Counted from the stretch's first letter, positions 1 to 6,158 are shown. The stretch is DNA of 7,522 nucleotides from an uncultured Eubacteriales bacterium (GCA_900544525.1 UQVN01000170.1:1-7522), one strand, 5' to 3'. The notes: a model not told the origin generated them from the letters alone. Translations and numbers: made by a program.

Positions 1-10
1 ATAATAATTA

Positions 11-19
11 TGGTATAAT
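11..19 (+). promoter_or_regulatory. Extended -10 promoter element of hpf
   Basis: TGGTATAAT gives a consensus -10 hexamer (14-19) with an extended TG one base upstream. The matching -35 would lie before the window start, so only half of the promoter is visible. Transcription would begin near base 26, giving a leader of about 86 bases before hpf. The same TGG-TAnnnT layout recurs before secA and prfB. Confidence 0.6.
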
Positions 20-30
20 ATGACTATGAA

Positions 31-85
31 CAACAAGGGATTTGATTCTTTTGTTGGACGTCTATCCGTGATAGCTCATCGGATA
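31..85 (+). promoter_or_regulatory. Two-hairpin 5' leader of hpf
   Basis: Two consecutive hairpins fill most of the predicted leader. The first pairs 31-40 with 47-56: ten pairs including two G-U, with a six-base loop. The second pairs TATCCG (63-68) with CGGATA (80-85) and continues inward as TGA/TCA, with one unpaired T at 79 and a TAGC loop. The ribosome binding site (95-102) stays outside both. Structured RNAs upstream of raiA/hpf genes are known in Firmicutes, but I cannot say whether this belongs to a named family. It could affect mRNA stability or translation; that is inference. Confidence 0.4.
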
Positions 86-111
86 ATATGACATAGAAGG
101 AGTTGGACCAT

Positions 112-636
112 ATGCGTTACATTATTATTGGGAAGAACATTGAAGTGACAGAGGCTTTAAAGAATACAGTTGAAAAGAAAATCGATAGACTTTCTAAGTA
201 TTTTACAGATAATACAGAGATTCATGTTACATTTGGTGTTGAAAAGGACAGACAGAAAATTGAAGTTACAATTCCTATGAAAGGAAGTATCATCCGTGCA
301 GAACAATCTAGTGATGATATGTATGTATCTATCGATTTAGTTGTAGATATTATCGAACGCCAAGTTCGTAAATATAAAAATAAATTAGTTCAACAAAAAC
401 AAACAGGTGGATTTTTTCAACCATCATTCGTTGAAGAAGAAACCGATGACGAGGAAATTAAGATTTTTAGAAGCAAACAGTTTGCTATGAAACCTATGGA
501 TCCAGAGGAAGCATGCTTACAGATGGAGATGTTAGGACATGATTTCTATGTATTCCGTAATGTGGAAACAGATGAAGTAAATGTTGTATATAAGAGAAAA
601 GGTCATACATATGGTCTAATTGAACCTGAGTATTAA
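112..636 (+). CDS. hpf: Ribosome hibernation promoting factor, long form
   Basis: This 174-residue protein binds the decoding region of the 30S subunit when growth slows and joins two 70S ribosomes into an inactive 100S dimer. Residues 1-95 form the RaiA/HPF beta-alpha-beta-beta-beta-alpha domain, starting MRYIIIGKN. Residues 96-115 are an acidic linker. Residues 116-174 are the C-terminal dimerisation domain, with the family's IFRSKQF...KPM..EEA pattern followed by FRN...VVYKRKGHTYGLIEP. Having both domains makes it the long Firmicute form rather than the short enterobacterial one, and its length is normal. The ATG at 112 is chosen because AGAAGGAG (95-102) sits nine bases upstream; an in-frame TTG at 103 touches that site and cannot use it. 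hpf directly before secA is a common Firmicute arrangement. It appears to be transcribed alone, between its own promoter and a terminator at 733-781. Confidence 0.95.
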   Translation: MRYIIIGKNIEVTEALKNTVEKKIDRLSKYFTDNTEIHVTFGVEKDRQKIEVTIPMKGSIIRAEQSSDDMYVSIDLVVDIIERQVRKYKNKLVQQKQTGGFFQPSFVEEETDDEEIKIFRSKQFAMKPMDPEEACLQMEMLGHDFYVFRNVETDEVNVVYKRKGHTYGLIEPEY

Positions 637-653
637 AAATTAGAGTTTTATGT

Positions 654-716
654 TGGACAAGCTGTCCATAATTCATAAAGCAAGGTGGGGTCACATCAAG
701 GAAGGGTTTTTGATGT
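654..716 (+). other. Two hairpins in the hpf 3' untranslated region
   Basis: TGGACA (654-659) pairs with TGTCCA (663-668) around a three-base loop. ACATCAA (693-699) pairs with TTGATGT (710-716) around ten bases. Neither is followed by a clean T run that would terminate, so they lengthen the structured 3' end ahead of the true terminator. They could protect the mRNA or form part of a 3'-derived small RNA. A 22-codon frame (650-718) spans both hairpins but has no ribosome binding site. Confidence 0.3.
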
Positions 717-732
717 AGCAAATAATATGGGG

Positions 733-781
733 AAAAGAAGTATCACAAAGGACGCGTATCGTTTCGTGATACTTCTTTTTT
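733..781 (+). terminator. Intrinsic terminator after hpf
   Basis: Bases 733-746 pair perfectly with 766-779 (14 pairs, core GAAGTATCAC/GTGATACTTC) around a 19-base loop, followed by a run of T ending at 781. It lies about 100 bases after the hpf stop and separates hpf from secA. Confidence 0.9.
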
Positions 782-1044
782 ATGTAAATCGATTGTGACT
801 CTTTTCCAACATTTACAGAAATTACCGCATATTCTTCTTGAAAAGACGTCTAGAATATTGTATATTTTTTTATTAGATGGTTTTTTCAAGTATGGACAAA
901 AGAAAGGAGAGCTATAATTAAATAAGGGGAGGGAGTATCGGGTTTGTTGCTCGATTTCTTTAAAGATTGAAAAAACTTTAAAAATAGATCTGTTTCTAAC
1001 AAAAAGTTCAAATATGGACATTTTGTTAAGAATTTAGAATTTCG
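782..1044. other. Gene-free gap between hpf and secA
   Basis: No frame here has a credible start, length or family resemblance on either strand. The stretch is AT-rich. It contains an imperfect long-loop inverted repeat, CTTGAAAA (837-844) with TTTTCAAG (883-890). It also holds an eight-base inverted repeat, TAACAAAA (997-1004) with TTTTGTTA (1021-1028), just upstream of the secA -35 element, which could be a protein site or chance. A purine-rich AAAGGAGAG (903-911) and GGGGAGGGAG (926-935) look like ribosome binding sites, but only frames of fewer than ten codons follow. Confidence 0.5.
838..866 (+). promoter_or_regulatory. Possible distal promoter in the hpf-secA gap
   Basis: TTGAAA (838-843) and TATATT (861-866) are each one mismatch from the sigma-A consensus and are separated by exactly 17 bases. 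A start near 873 would give secA a second, long leader of about 245 bases. In such AT-rich DNA this match could be chance, and the proximal promoter at 1045-1073 is more convincing. Confidence 0.3.
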
Positions 1045-1073
1045 TTGCTTATAAGGAAATTCAATGGTACAAT
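1045..1073 (+). promoter_or_regulatory. secA promoter
   Basis: TTGCTT (1045-1050), a 17-base spacer and TACAAT (1068-1073) with an extended TGG immediately before it form a good sigma-A promoter. Transcription would start near 1080, leaving a leader of about 38 bases that ends in AGGAG (1103-1107), ten bases before the secA ATG. Confidence 0.7.
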
Positions 1074-1117
1074 GTAGTTTGACAATATTCCGAACGAATC
1101 ACAGGAGTGAAAGATAA

Positions 1118-3694
1118 ATGAATATTTTAGAGAAAATTTTTGGTTCCCATAGCGAAAAAGAAATTAAACGTATTATGCCTTTAGTGGAAAAGATTGAAGC
1201 ATTAGATGAAACAATGCAGGCATTGAGTGATGAGGAACTTAAAGGGAAAACAGAAGAATTTAAAAAACGTCTTGCTGATGGTGAAACATTAGATGATATT
1301 TTACCAGAAGCATTTGCAGTTGTAAGAGAAGCAGCTGTTCGTACTGTTGGTATGAAACATTACCGAGTACAATTAATTGGTGGTATTATTCTTCACCAGG
1401 GACGTATTGCAGAGATGAAAACTGGTGAAGGTAAAACATTAGTTTCCACACTGCCAGCATACTTAAATGCGTTAGAAGGAAAAGGTGTTCATGTTGTAAC
1501 AGTAAATGATTACTTAGCAAAACGTGACGCTGAAATTATGGGACAAATTCATAATTTCTTAGGATTAAAAGTCGGTGTTATTTTAAATAGCTCTGAACCA
1601 GATGAGAGAAGAAAAGCTTATAATTGTGATATTACTTATATTACAAATAACGAATTAGGTTTTGACTATTTAAGAGATAACATGGTTATTTATAAAGAGC
1701 AACTTGTTCAAAGAGACTTACATTACGCCATCGTGGATGAGGTTGACTCTGTATTAATCGATGAGGCGAGAACACCTCTTATTATTTCTGGACAGAGCGG
1801 AAAATCTACAGAGCTTTATAAGATGTGTGATTTTGTGGCTAGAAAATTAGAAAGAGGTACTTCAACAGGAGAATTATCCAAAATTGACGCTATTATGGGT
1901 GAAGATGTCAAAGAAGATGGAGATTTCCTTGTAAATGAAAAAGACAAACAAGTTATGTTGACAGCCCAAGGTATTCAAAAAGTAGAAGAGTTTTTCAAAA
2001 TTGAAAACCTTGCAGATCCTGAAAACTTAGAGATTCAGCATAACATGATTCTTGCATTAAGAGCTCATAATTTAATGTTCCGTGATAAAGATTATGTTGT
2101 AAAAGACGATGAAGTATTAATCGTTGATGAGTTTACTGGACGTATTATGCCAGGAAGAAGATATTCTGACGGTCTTCATCAGGCCATTGAAGCCAAAGAA
2201 CATGTAAAAGTAAATAGAGAAAGTAAAACTCTTGCAACAATTACATTCCAGAACTTCTTCAATAAATACGCAAAGAAATCTGGTATGACAGGTACTGCTC
2301 AGACAGAAGAACAGGAATTCCGTGAAATTTATGGAATGGACGTTATTGTAATTCCTACAAATAAACCTATGGTTCGTAAGGATCATGATGATGCTGTTTA
2401 TTGTACAAAGGACGAGAAATTAGATGCAGTTATCAATGATATCGCAGAAAGCCATGAAAAAGGACAACCAGTCTTAGTTGGTACTGTAACAATTGAAGCA
2501 TCAGAAGAAGTAAGTTCTCGTTTGAAAAAACGTCGTATTCCACATAAAGTATTGAATGCGAAATTCCATGAATTAGAAGCGGAAATTATCGCAGAAGCTG
2601 GTGTTCGTGGCGCTGTTACAATTGCTACAAATATGGCAGGTCGTGGTACGGATATCAAGCTTGGAAAAGGAGTAGAAGATCTTGGCGGGCTTAAAATTAT
2701 TGGTACAGAACGCCATGAATCAAGACGTATTGACAACCAGCTCCGTGGTCGTGCTGGACGTCAAGGAGATCCAGGTGAATCTAAATTCTACTTATCTTTA
2801 GAAGATGATTTAATGCGTCTTTTCGGTTCTGAAAGAGTTATGGGAATGTATAAAGCGTTAAATCTTCCAAAAGGGGAAGAGATTCAGCATAAGACTCTTA
2901 CAAACTTTATCGAAAAAGCCCAAAAGAAGATTGAAGGAAATAACTTCGGTATTCGTAAAAACTTACTTGAATATGACCGCGTAAATAATGAACAAAGAGA
3001 AATCATTTACGGAGAACGTCGTCGTGTATTAGATGGTGAAAATATGAGAGACGTTATCTATAAAATGATTTTAGATACAGTGGAAGACTATGTAAATCGT
3101 GTAATTGGTGATGATCAGCCAGCGAAAGATTGGGATTTAGAAAGTCTTAACAATGAACTTCTTTCCGTAATTCCAGTTAAGAGAATTGAATTAACAGAGG
3201 AAGAACAAAAGAATGGTAAGAAAGCAGAACTGATCCAGAGATTAAAAGAAGAAGCTGCAAAATTATATGAAGCAAAAGAAGCTGAGTTCCCAGAACCAGA
3301 ACATCTTCGTGAAATTGAACGCGTAATTCTTCTTCGTGTCATTGACCGTAAATGGATGGATCATATTGATGATATGGATCAACTTCGTCAAGGTATTGGT
3401 TTACAGGCGTATGGACAAAGAGATCCAGTTGTAGAATATAAATTTACAGGTTATGCAATGTTCGATGAAATGGCAGAAGCAATTCGTGAAGAAACTGCAC
3501 AAGCTCTTTTACATGTTCGTATTGAACAAAAAGTGGAAAGAGAAGAAGTTGCAAAAGTAACTGGTACAAATAAAGACACAACAGGCGGAAAAAGACCAAT
3601 TGTTAGAATGTCTGAAAAAATCGGAAGAAATGATCCATGTCCATGTGGTTCAGGAAAGAAATATAAACATTGCTGTGGAAGAAATGAAGCGTAA
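1118..3694 (+). CDS. secA: Preprotein translocase ATPase SecA
   Basis: SecA is the cytoplasmic motor that uses ATP to push unfolded secretory proteins through SecYEG. At 858 residues it has normal full length. The Walker A motif MKTGEGKT is at 100-107 and Walker B DEVD at 207-210 in the first nucleotide-binding domain, with IDEARTPLIISG (214-225) leading into the preprotein-binding domain. The second nucleotide-binding domain carries MTGTA (390-394), ATNMAGRGTDI (503-513) and the arginine-finger segment QLRGRAGRQGDPGES (541-555). The helical wing and scaffold region includes DRKWMDHIDDMDQLRQGI (743-760). The C-terminal zinc finger is complete, with Cys 841, 843, 852 and 853 in RNDPCPCGSGKKYKHCCG; it normally binds SecB-like partners, lipid or ribosomes. 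The start has AGGAG ten bases upstream. The gene has its own promoter and terminator, so it is probably monocistronic. Nothing suggests a second, accessory SecA2. Confidence 0.98.
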   Translation: MNILEKIFGSHSEKEIKRIMPLVEKIEALDETMQALSDEELKGKTEEFKKRLADGETLDDILPEAFAVVREAAVRTVGMKHYRVQLIGGIILHQGRIAEMKTGEGKTLVSTLPAYLNALEGKGVHVVTVNDYLAKRDAEIMGQIHNFLGLKVGVILNSSEPDERRKAYNCDITYITNNELGFDYLRDNMVIYKEQLVQRDLHYAIVDEVDSVLIDEARTPLIISGQSGKSTELYKMCDFVARKLERGTSTGELSKIDAIMGEDVKEDGDFLVNEKDKQVMLTAQGIQKVEEFFKIENLADPENLEIQHNMILALRAHNLMFRDKDYVVKDDEVLIVDEFTGRIMPGRRYSDGLHQAIEAKEHVKVNRESKTLATITFQNFFNKYAKKSGMTGTAQTEEQEFREIYGMDVIVIPTNKPMVRKDHDDAVYCTKDEKLDAVINDIAESHEKGQPVLVGTVTIEASEEVSSRLKKRRIPHKVLNAKFHELEAEIIAEAGVRGAVTIATNMAGRGTDIKLGKGVEDLGGLKIIGTERHESRRIDNQLRGRAGRQGDPGESKFYLSLEDDLMRLFGSERVMGMYKALNLPKGEEIQHKTLTNFIEKAQKKIEGNNFGIRKNLLEYDRVNNEQREIIYGERRRVLDGENMRDVIYKMILDTVEDYVNRVIGDDQPAKDWDLESLNNELLSVIPVKRIELTEEEQKNGKKAELIQRLKEEAAKLYEAKEAEFPEPEHLREIERVILLRVIDRKWMDHIDDMDQLRQGIGLQAYGQRDPVVEYKFTGYAMFDEMAEAIREETAQALLHVRIEQKVEREEVAKVTGTNKDTTGGKRPIVRMSEKIGRNDPCPCGSGKKYKHCCGRNEA

Positions 3695-3707
3695 TGTAGA
3701 ATAAAAG

Positions 3708-3752
3708 AAAAGGGTTTGTTGTGAAGAAAAATTCATAACAGCCCTTTTTTTC
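3708..3752 (+). terminator. Intrinsic terminator after secA
   Basis: AAAAGGG (3708-3714) pairs with CCCTTTT (3742-3748). An inner helix of GTTGTGAA (3718-3725) with TTCATAAC (3732-3739) contains one G-U pair, and a small internal loop separates the two helices. Eight consecutive T (3745-3752) follow. It ends secA transcription before prfB. Confidence 0.88.
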
Positions 3753-3773
3753 ATCGGTTATTGTTTTAGGTAG

Positions 3774-3803
3774 TTGCATAGCACTATAAGAACATGGTAT
3801 GCT
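3774..3803 (+). promoter_or_regulatory. prfB promoter
   Basis: TTGCAT (3774-3779) lies 18 bases before TATGCT (3798-3803), which has an extended TGG directly upstream. Transcription would begin near 3810, giving a leader of about 24 bases with AAAGGAGG (3819-3826). An overlapping alternative, TTGTTT (3761-3766) with TATAAG (3785-3790), fits less well. A promoter is expected here because a terminator closes secA. Confidence 0.5.
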
Positions 3804-3833
3804 AATTGTACAAGCATTAAAGGAGGCAGAAGA

Positions 3834-4955
3834 ATGGTTGAATTAGATCAATTTAAATATACAATCAATCAATATCGAGATCCATTAGTAGAAGTGGGAC
3901 ATTCTTTGGATTTAGAGAGAAAAAAGGATAGAATCGAAGAATTAGAGGCGGATATGGAATCACCAGGATTTTGGGACAATATCGAGCGTTCTCAGCAAGT
4001 GATGAAAGAACTAAAGAATTTAAAAGATACCGTAGAGGAATATAAAGGGCTTGTTGACCAGTTAGAAGATATTGATACCATGCTTGAGATGGGATATGAA
4101 GAAGAAGATCCTTCTTTAATTCCAGAAATTGATGAGATGGTAAAGACTTTTGTAGAAAGTTTAGAACAACTCCGTGTTAAGACACTTTTATCAGGGGAAT
4201 ATGATAAGTGCAATGCAATCTTGACACTTCATGCAGGAGCAGGTGGAACAGAGTCTTGTGATTGGGCAAGTATGTTATTCCGTATGTATACAAGATGGGC
4301 AAATGCAAAAGGATATCAAACAGAAATTCTTGATTATTTAGATGGAGACGAAGCTGGAATTAAGACGGTTACCGTTCAGATTAATGGAGAAAATGCCTAT
4401 GGTTATTTAAAATCTGAAAAGGGAGTGCATCGTCTTGTTCGTATATCACCATTTAATGCGGCAGGAAAAAGACAGACATCTTTTGTATCTTGTGATGTTA
4501 TGCCAGAAATCAATCAAGAGATTGAAATTGAGATCAATGATGATGATTTAAGAATTGACACATATCGTTCTAGTGGAGCAGGTGGACAGCATGTTAATAA
4601 AACCTCATCTGCTATTCGTATTACTCACTTACCAACAGGAATCGTTGTACAATGTCAAAATGAGCGTTCTCAATTCCAAAATAAAGATAAAGCGATGCAG
4701 ATGTTAAAAGCAAAGCTCTATATGATGAAGCAGCAAGAAAATATGGAGAAGTTATCAGGAATTCGAGGAGAGGTTTCCGATAATGGTTGGGGTAGTCAAA
4801 TTCGTTCTTATGTTATGCAGCCATATACAATGGTAAAAGATTTAAGAACAGGAGAAGAAACAAGCAATGTAGCAAGTGTCATGGATGGAAATTTAGATGC
4901 GTTTATGAATGCCTATTTAAAATGGGAAGCTACAAAAAAACGTGAAGAAGAATAA
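3834..4955 (+). CDS. prfB: Peptide chain release factor 2, without frameshift
   Basis: RF2 recognises UGA and UAA stop codons in the ribosomal A site and triggers release of the finished protein. The 373-residue product carries the RF2-specific SPF stop-codon motif at 205-207 (RF1 would have PxT) and the catalytic GGQ at 250-252, the same numbering as I recall for Escherichia coli RF2. Residue 246 is Ser, an ordinary residue there. HAGAGGTES (133-141) is the conserved domain 2 start. The ATG at 3834 has AAAGGAGG seven bases upstream; the frame stays open back to a TTG at 3774, but that lies in the promoter and has no binding site. Most RF2 genes need a +1 shift at CTT-TGA around codon 25-26. 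Here codons 24-26 are TCT TTG GAT (Ser-Leu-Asp) and the frame is unbroken. An ACT-domain gene follows 97 bases on with no terminator, so cotranscription is likely. Confidence 0.96.
   Translation: MVELDQFKYTINQYRDPLVEVGHSLDLERKKDRIEELEADMESPGFWDNIERSQQVMKELKNLKDTVEEYKGLVDQLEDIDTMLEMGYEEEDPSLIPEIDEMVKTFVESLEQLRVKTLLSGEYDKCNAILTLHAGAGGTESCDWASMLFRMYTRWANAKGYQTEILDYLDGDEAGIKTVTVQINGENAYGYLKSEKGVHRLVRISPFNAAGKRQTSFVSCDVMPEINQEIEIEINDDDLRIDTYRSSGAGGQHVNKTSSAIRITHLPTGIVVQCQNERSQFQNKDKAMQMLKAKLYMMKQQENMEKLSGIRGEVSDNGWGSQIRSYVMQPYTMVKDLRTGEETSNVASVMDGNLDAFMNAYLKWEATKKREEE
3894..3911 (+). other. Relic of the prfB programmed frameshift site
   Basis: Active sites have a Shine-Dalgarno-like AGGGGG, three bases, then CTTTGA. 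Here GTGGGA (3894-3899) is followed by CTTTGGAT (3904-3911). One additional G compared with CTTTGAT turns the stop into TTG GAT and keeps Leu25-Asp26-Leu27, the residues a shifted ribosome would make in, for example, Bacillus subtilis. The position at codon 25 matches the usual site exactly. The autoregulatory stop is therefore absent. Confidence 0.7.
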
Positions 4956-5052
4956 GAAATAAGGGGAAGGGTTATAAAAAGAAAAAATAGAAAGAGATAA
5001 GGAAATGATAGAAGAGGAAAGAAAAATAGGAGAAGGGAGATTTAATAACGGT

Positions 5053-5496
5053 ATGTTAGATGAAAGCAAATATTTTTTGGTAAAGAAAAAAGCGGTGCCA
5101 GAAGTATTGTTAAAAGTTGTAGAAGCAAAGAAGTTACTGGATAGTAACAAAAATCTCACCATTCAAGAAGTGGCTGAGCGAGTTGGAATTAGTCGTAGTT
5201 CTTATTATAAATATAAGGATGATATTTTCCAGTTACAAGAAAATGCAAAAGGAAGAGTGATTACTTTTGTTGTAGAATTGGAAGACAAGCCAGGGCTTTG
5301 TTCTATGGTATTAAATTGTATTGCAAAATATAGGGCAAATATTATGACAATTCATCAAAGTATTCCGATCAATGGAGTTGCTTTATTAACACTCAGCATT
5401 ATGATTTTGCCAGATACAGGAGATATTTCTCATTTATTTCACGAAATTGAAGGAAGTGAAGGAATCCATTATTTGAATATTTTGGCAAGGGAATAA
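5053..5496 (+). CDS. pheB: ACT-domain regulator, PheB/UPF0735 family
   Basis: This 147-residue protein matches the Bacillus subtilis PheB type in length and layout. An N-terminal segment (MLDESKYFLVKKKAVPEVL, 1-19) leads to a helix-turn-helix-like region at about 35-58 (LTIQEVAERVGISRSSYYKYKDD). A C-terminal ACT domain follows at about 69-147 (VITFVVELEDKPGLCSMVLN..., then TIHQSIPINGVALLTLSI). ACT domains bind amino acids, so it probably senses an aromatic or aspartate-family amino acid; its exact target is not established and DNA binding is inferred. The frame is open from an ATG at 5005, but 5053 gives the family's usual N-terminus and AAGGGAG (5033-5039) lies 13 bases upstream, whereas 5005 has no well-spaced site. 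It probably shares the prfB transcript. The location upstream of lysC fits an amino-acid regulatory role. No clear terminator follows. Confidence 0.82.
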   Translation: MLDESKYFLVKKKAVPEVLLKVVEAKKLLDSNKNLTIQEVAERVGISRSSYYKYKDDIFQLQENAKGRVITFVVELEDKPGLCSMVLNCIAKYRANIMTIHQSIPINGVALLTLSIMILPDTGDISHLFHEIEGSEGIHYLNILARE

Positions 5497-5586
5497 AAAA
5501 CGTTGGTGATTATAGAAACTTTAAGGATATCTTTTTCGTCATATTTAGATAAAAGTTAAAAAATGTGTAAAAAATGAAAAAAGTTT

Positions 5587-5615
5587 TTGACATAATGTCA
5601 TATCGGTATTATACT
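5587..5615 (+). promoter_or_regulatory. Near-consensus promoter of the lysC leader RNA
   Basis: TTGACA (5587-5592) is a perfect -35 hexamer, the spacer is 17 bases and TATACT (5610-5615) is one mismatch from the -10 consensus. It is the best complete promoter in the window. Transcription would start near 5622, giving lysC a leader of about 550 bases, or producing a separate RNA. Confidence 0.75.
5588..5600. promoter_or_regulatory. Palindromic operator candidate over the -35
   Basis: TGACATAATGTCA is a perfect inverted repeat of six-base arms around a central A. It overlaps the -35 hexamer and the start of the spacer of the promoter at 5587-5615, where a dimeric repressor would block polymerase. 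A further TGTCA half-site lies at 5628-5632, just past the expected start. The pattern does not match a Firmicute operator I know (CodY, Rex, PerR and LexA boxes differ). The regulator is unknown; the ACT/helix-turn-helix protein just upstream is one candidate. Confidence 0.45.
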
Positions 5616-5657
5616 GTAACCAGTTATTGTCATTTTCTAAGGGTAGAATATAAAAAA

Positions 5658-5801
5658 ATGAAAGATTTATATTTCTATATAGCAAATTGTGCAGAAAATA
5701 TTGATGAAAAAAAGGAAACGAAAGTTAGAATATGTTTTCGTGAATTGATAGCAAGTCGTAACAATTATATTGTTCAAAAGAAAATGACGAGTCAACTATA
5801 G
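5658..5801 (+). CDS. Possible 47-residue small protein, unrecognised
   Basis: The frame starts MKDLYFYIANCAEN and ends KKMTSQL with TAG at 5799-5801. It is short, basic, has no signal peptide or membrane segment, and resembles nothing I know. The same frame is open back to 5574, but that part lies under the promoter and cannot be on the transcript made from it. The only binding-site candidate, AAGGG (5639-5643), is 14 bases from the ATG, which is too far to be convincing. The codons are AT-rich, much like the background. Its six Lys codons are not clustered enough for a classic attenuator leader peptide. Its stop lies inside the first hairpin of the RNA described next. It may simply be an untranslated leader. 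Confidence 0.2.
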   Translation: MKDLYFYIANCAENIDEKKETKVRICFRELIASRNNYIVQKKMTSQL

Positions 5802-6081
5802 AAGGTGTCCAGCCATTATGGATACCAGTTGTGGAAAAAAGCGCATAGAAAAACTCTTTTGGAATAAGAAAGAAAATGTATAAACGCTAAAATGCCATGT
5901 TTCCGACAGGATTTGAGCGTTACAATAGAAGGAAGATCGCATATAATGAAGAGCAAAGGTGTTAAAAAATTAGCTGTTCATTGGAATGGGAAACTCGCAG
6001 AGGGTGTTTTCCATGTGTGACAGAATTCATAAAGCGCTTATTTTCTAATAACTGTGAGAACTGTGCTTCGTTAGTTTCTCA
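5793..6081 (+). ncRNA. Candidate large structured RNA upstream of lysC
   Basis: Five helices can be drawn. (a) CAACT (5793-5797) with AGTTG (5827-5831) and GGTGTCCA (5804-5811) with TGGATACC (5819-5826) form one bulged hairpin. (b) A long-range helix pairs 5832-5844 with 6034-6047: 13 pairs, one bulged A, core AAGCGC/GCGCTT. Enclosed by it are (c) a hairpin at 5883-5921 with AACGCT/AGCGTT, AAAT/ATTT, CC/GG and TGT/ACA steps (15 pairs), and (d) ATGGGAAAC (5986-5994) with GTTTTCCAT (6006-6014), extended outward by CTGTtCA/TGACAG. (e) TGAGAACT (6055-6062) pairs with AGTTtCTCA (6073-6081). The GC content is visibly higher than in the AT-rich bases before it. It matches no T-box, lysine, SAM, glycine, cobalamin or c-di-GMP riboswitch, and no RNase P, 6S, SRP or tmRNA core that I could find. 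It may be a lysC control element or an independent RNA. Confidence 0.45.
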
Positions 6082-6158
6082 AGTTCGCGGATGGCTCTAA
6101 GTGGAAAGATAGGTATTTTTGTTTGCTTTATGCCTTTCGCACAAATAAAACGTAACAT
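6082..6158 (+). other. Remaining lysC leader before the ribosome binding site
   Basis: One weak hairpin pairs AGGTAT (6111-6116) with ATGCCT (6130-6135), including one T-G pair. It lacks a T run after it and so is not a terminator. No sequence complementary to the lysC AGGAGG was seen upstream, so simple masking of the binding site is not evident. A poor promoter match (TTGCTT 6123-6128, TAAAAC 6146-6151) is not called. Confidence 0.3.

Noticed and set aside
103..111. Upstream TTG start for hpf
   Set aside because: It lies directly against the AGAAGGAG site with no spacing; ATG at 112 has ideal spacing and gives the family's normal N-terminus.
670..681. Repeat AATTCATAAAGC shared with 6024-6035
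   Set aside because: A 12-base match is expected about once by chance in an AT-rich window of this size, and the flanks do not match.
650..718. 22-codon frame after hpf
   Set aside because: There is no usable ribosome binding site, and it coincides with two hairpins that explain the sequence better.
2117..2736. Minus-strand open frames inside secA
   Set aside because: They are shadows of the secA coding frame with no start signals or family resemblance; the same holds for the minus-strand frames opposite hpf, prfB, pheB and lysC.
3774..3833. N-terminal extension of prfB from TTG
   Set aside because: It overlaps the promoter, has no ribosome binding site, and the extra residues are not part of RF2.
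5005..5052. Longer start for the ACT-domain protein
   Set aside because: The extra 16 residues are low-complexity Glu/Lys/Gly from the purine-rich spacer, and the start lacks a well-placed binding site.
5574..5657. Longer 75-codon version of the small frame before lysC
   Set aside because: The added part lies under the -35/-10 promoter and would not be on the transcript; it looks non-coding.
5942..5947. TATAAT as a promoter within the structured region
   Set aside because: There is no acceptable -35 at 16-18 bases; the closest, TTACAA at 5920, matches only half of the consensus.
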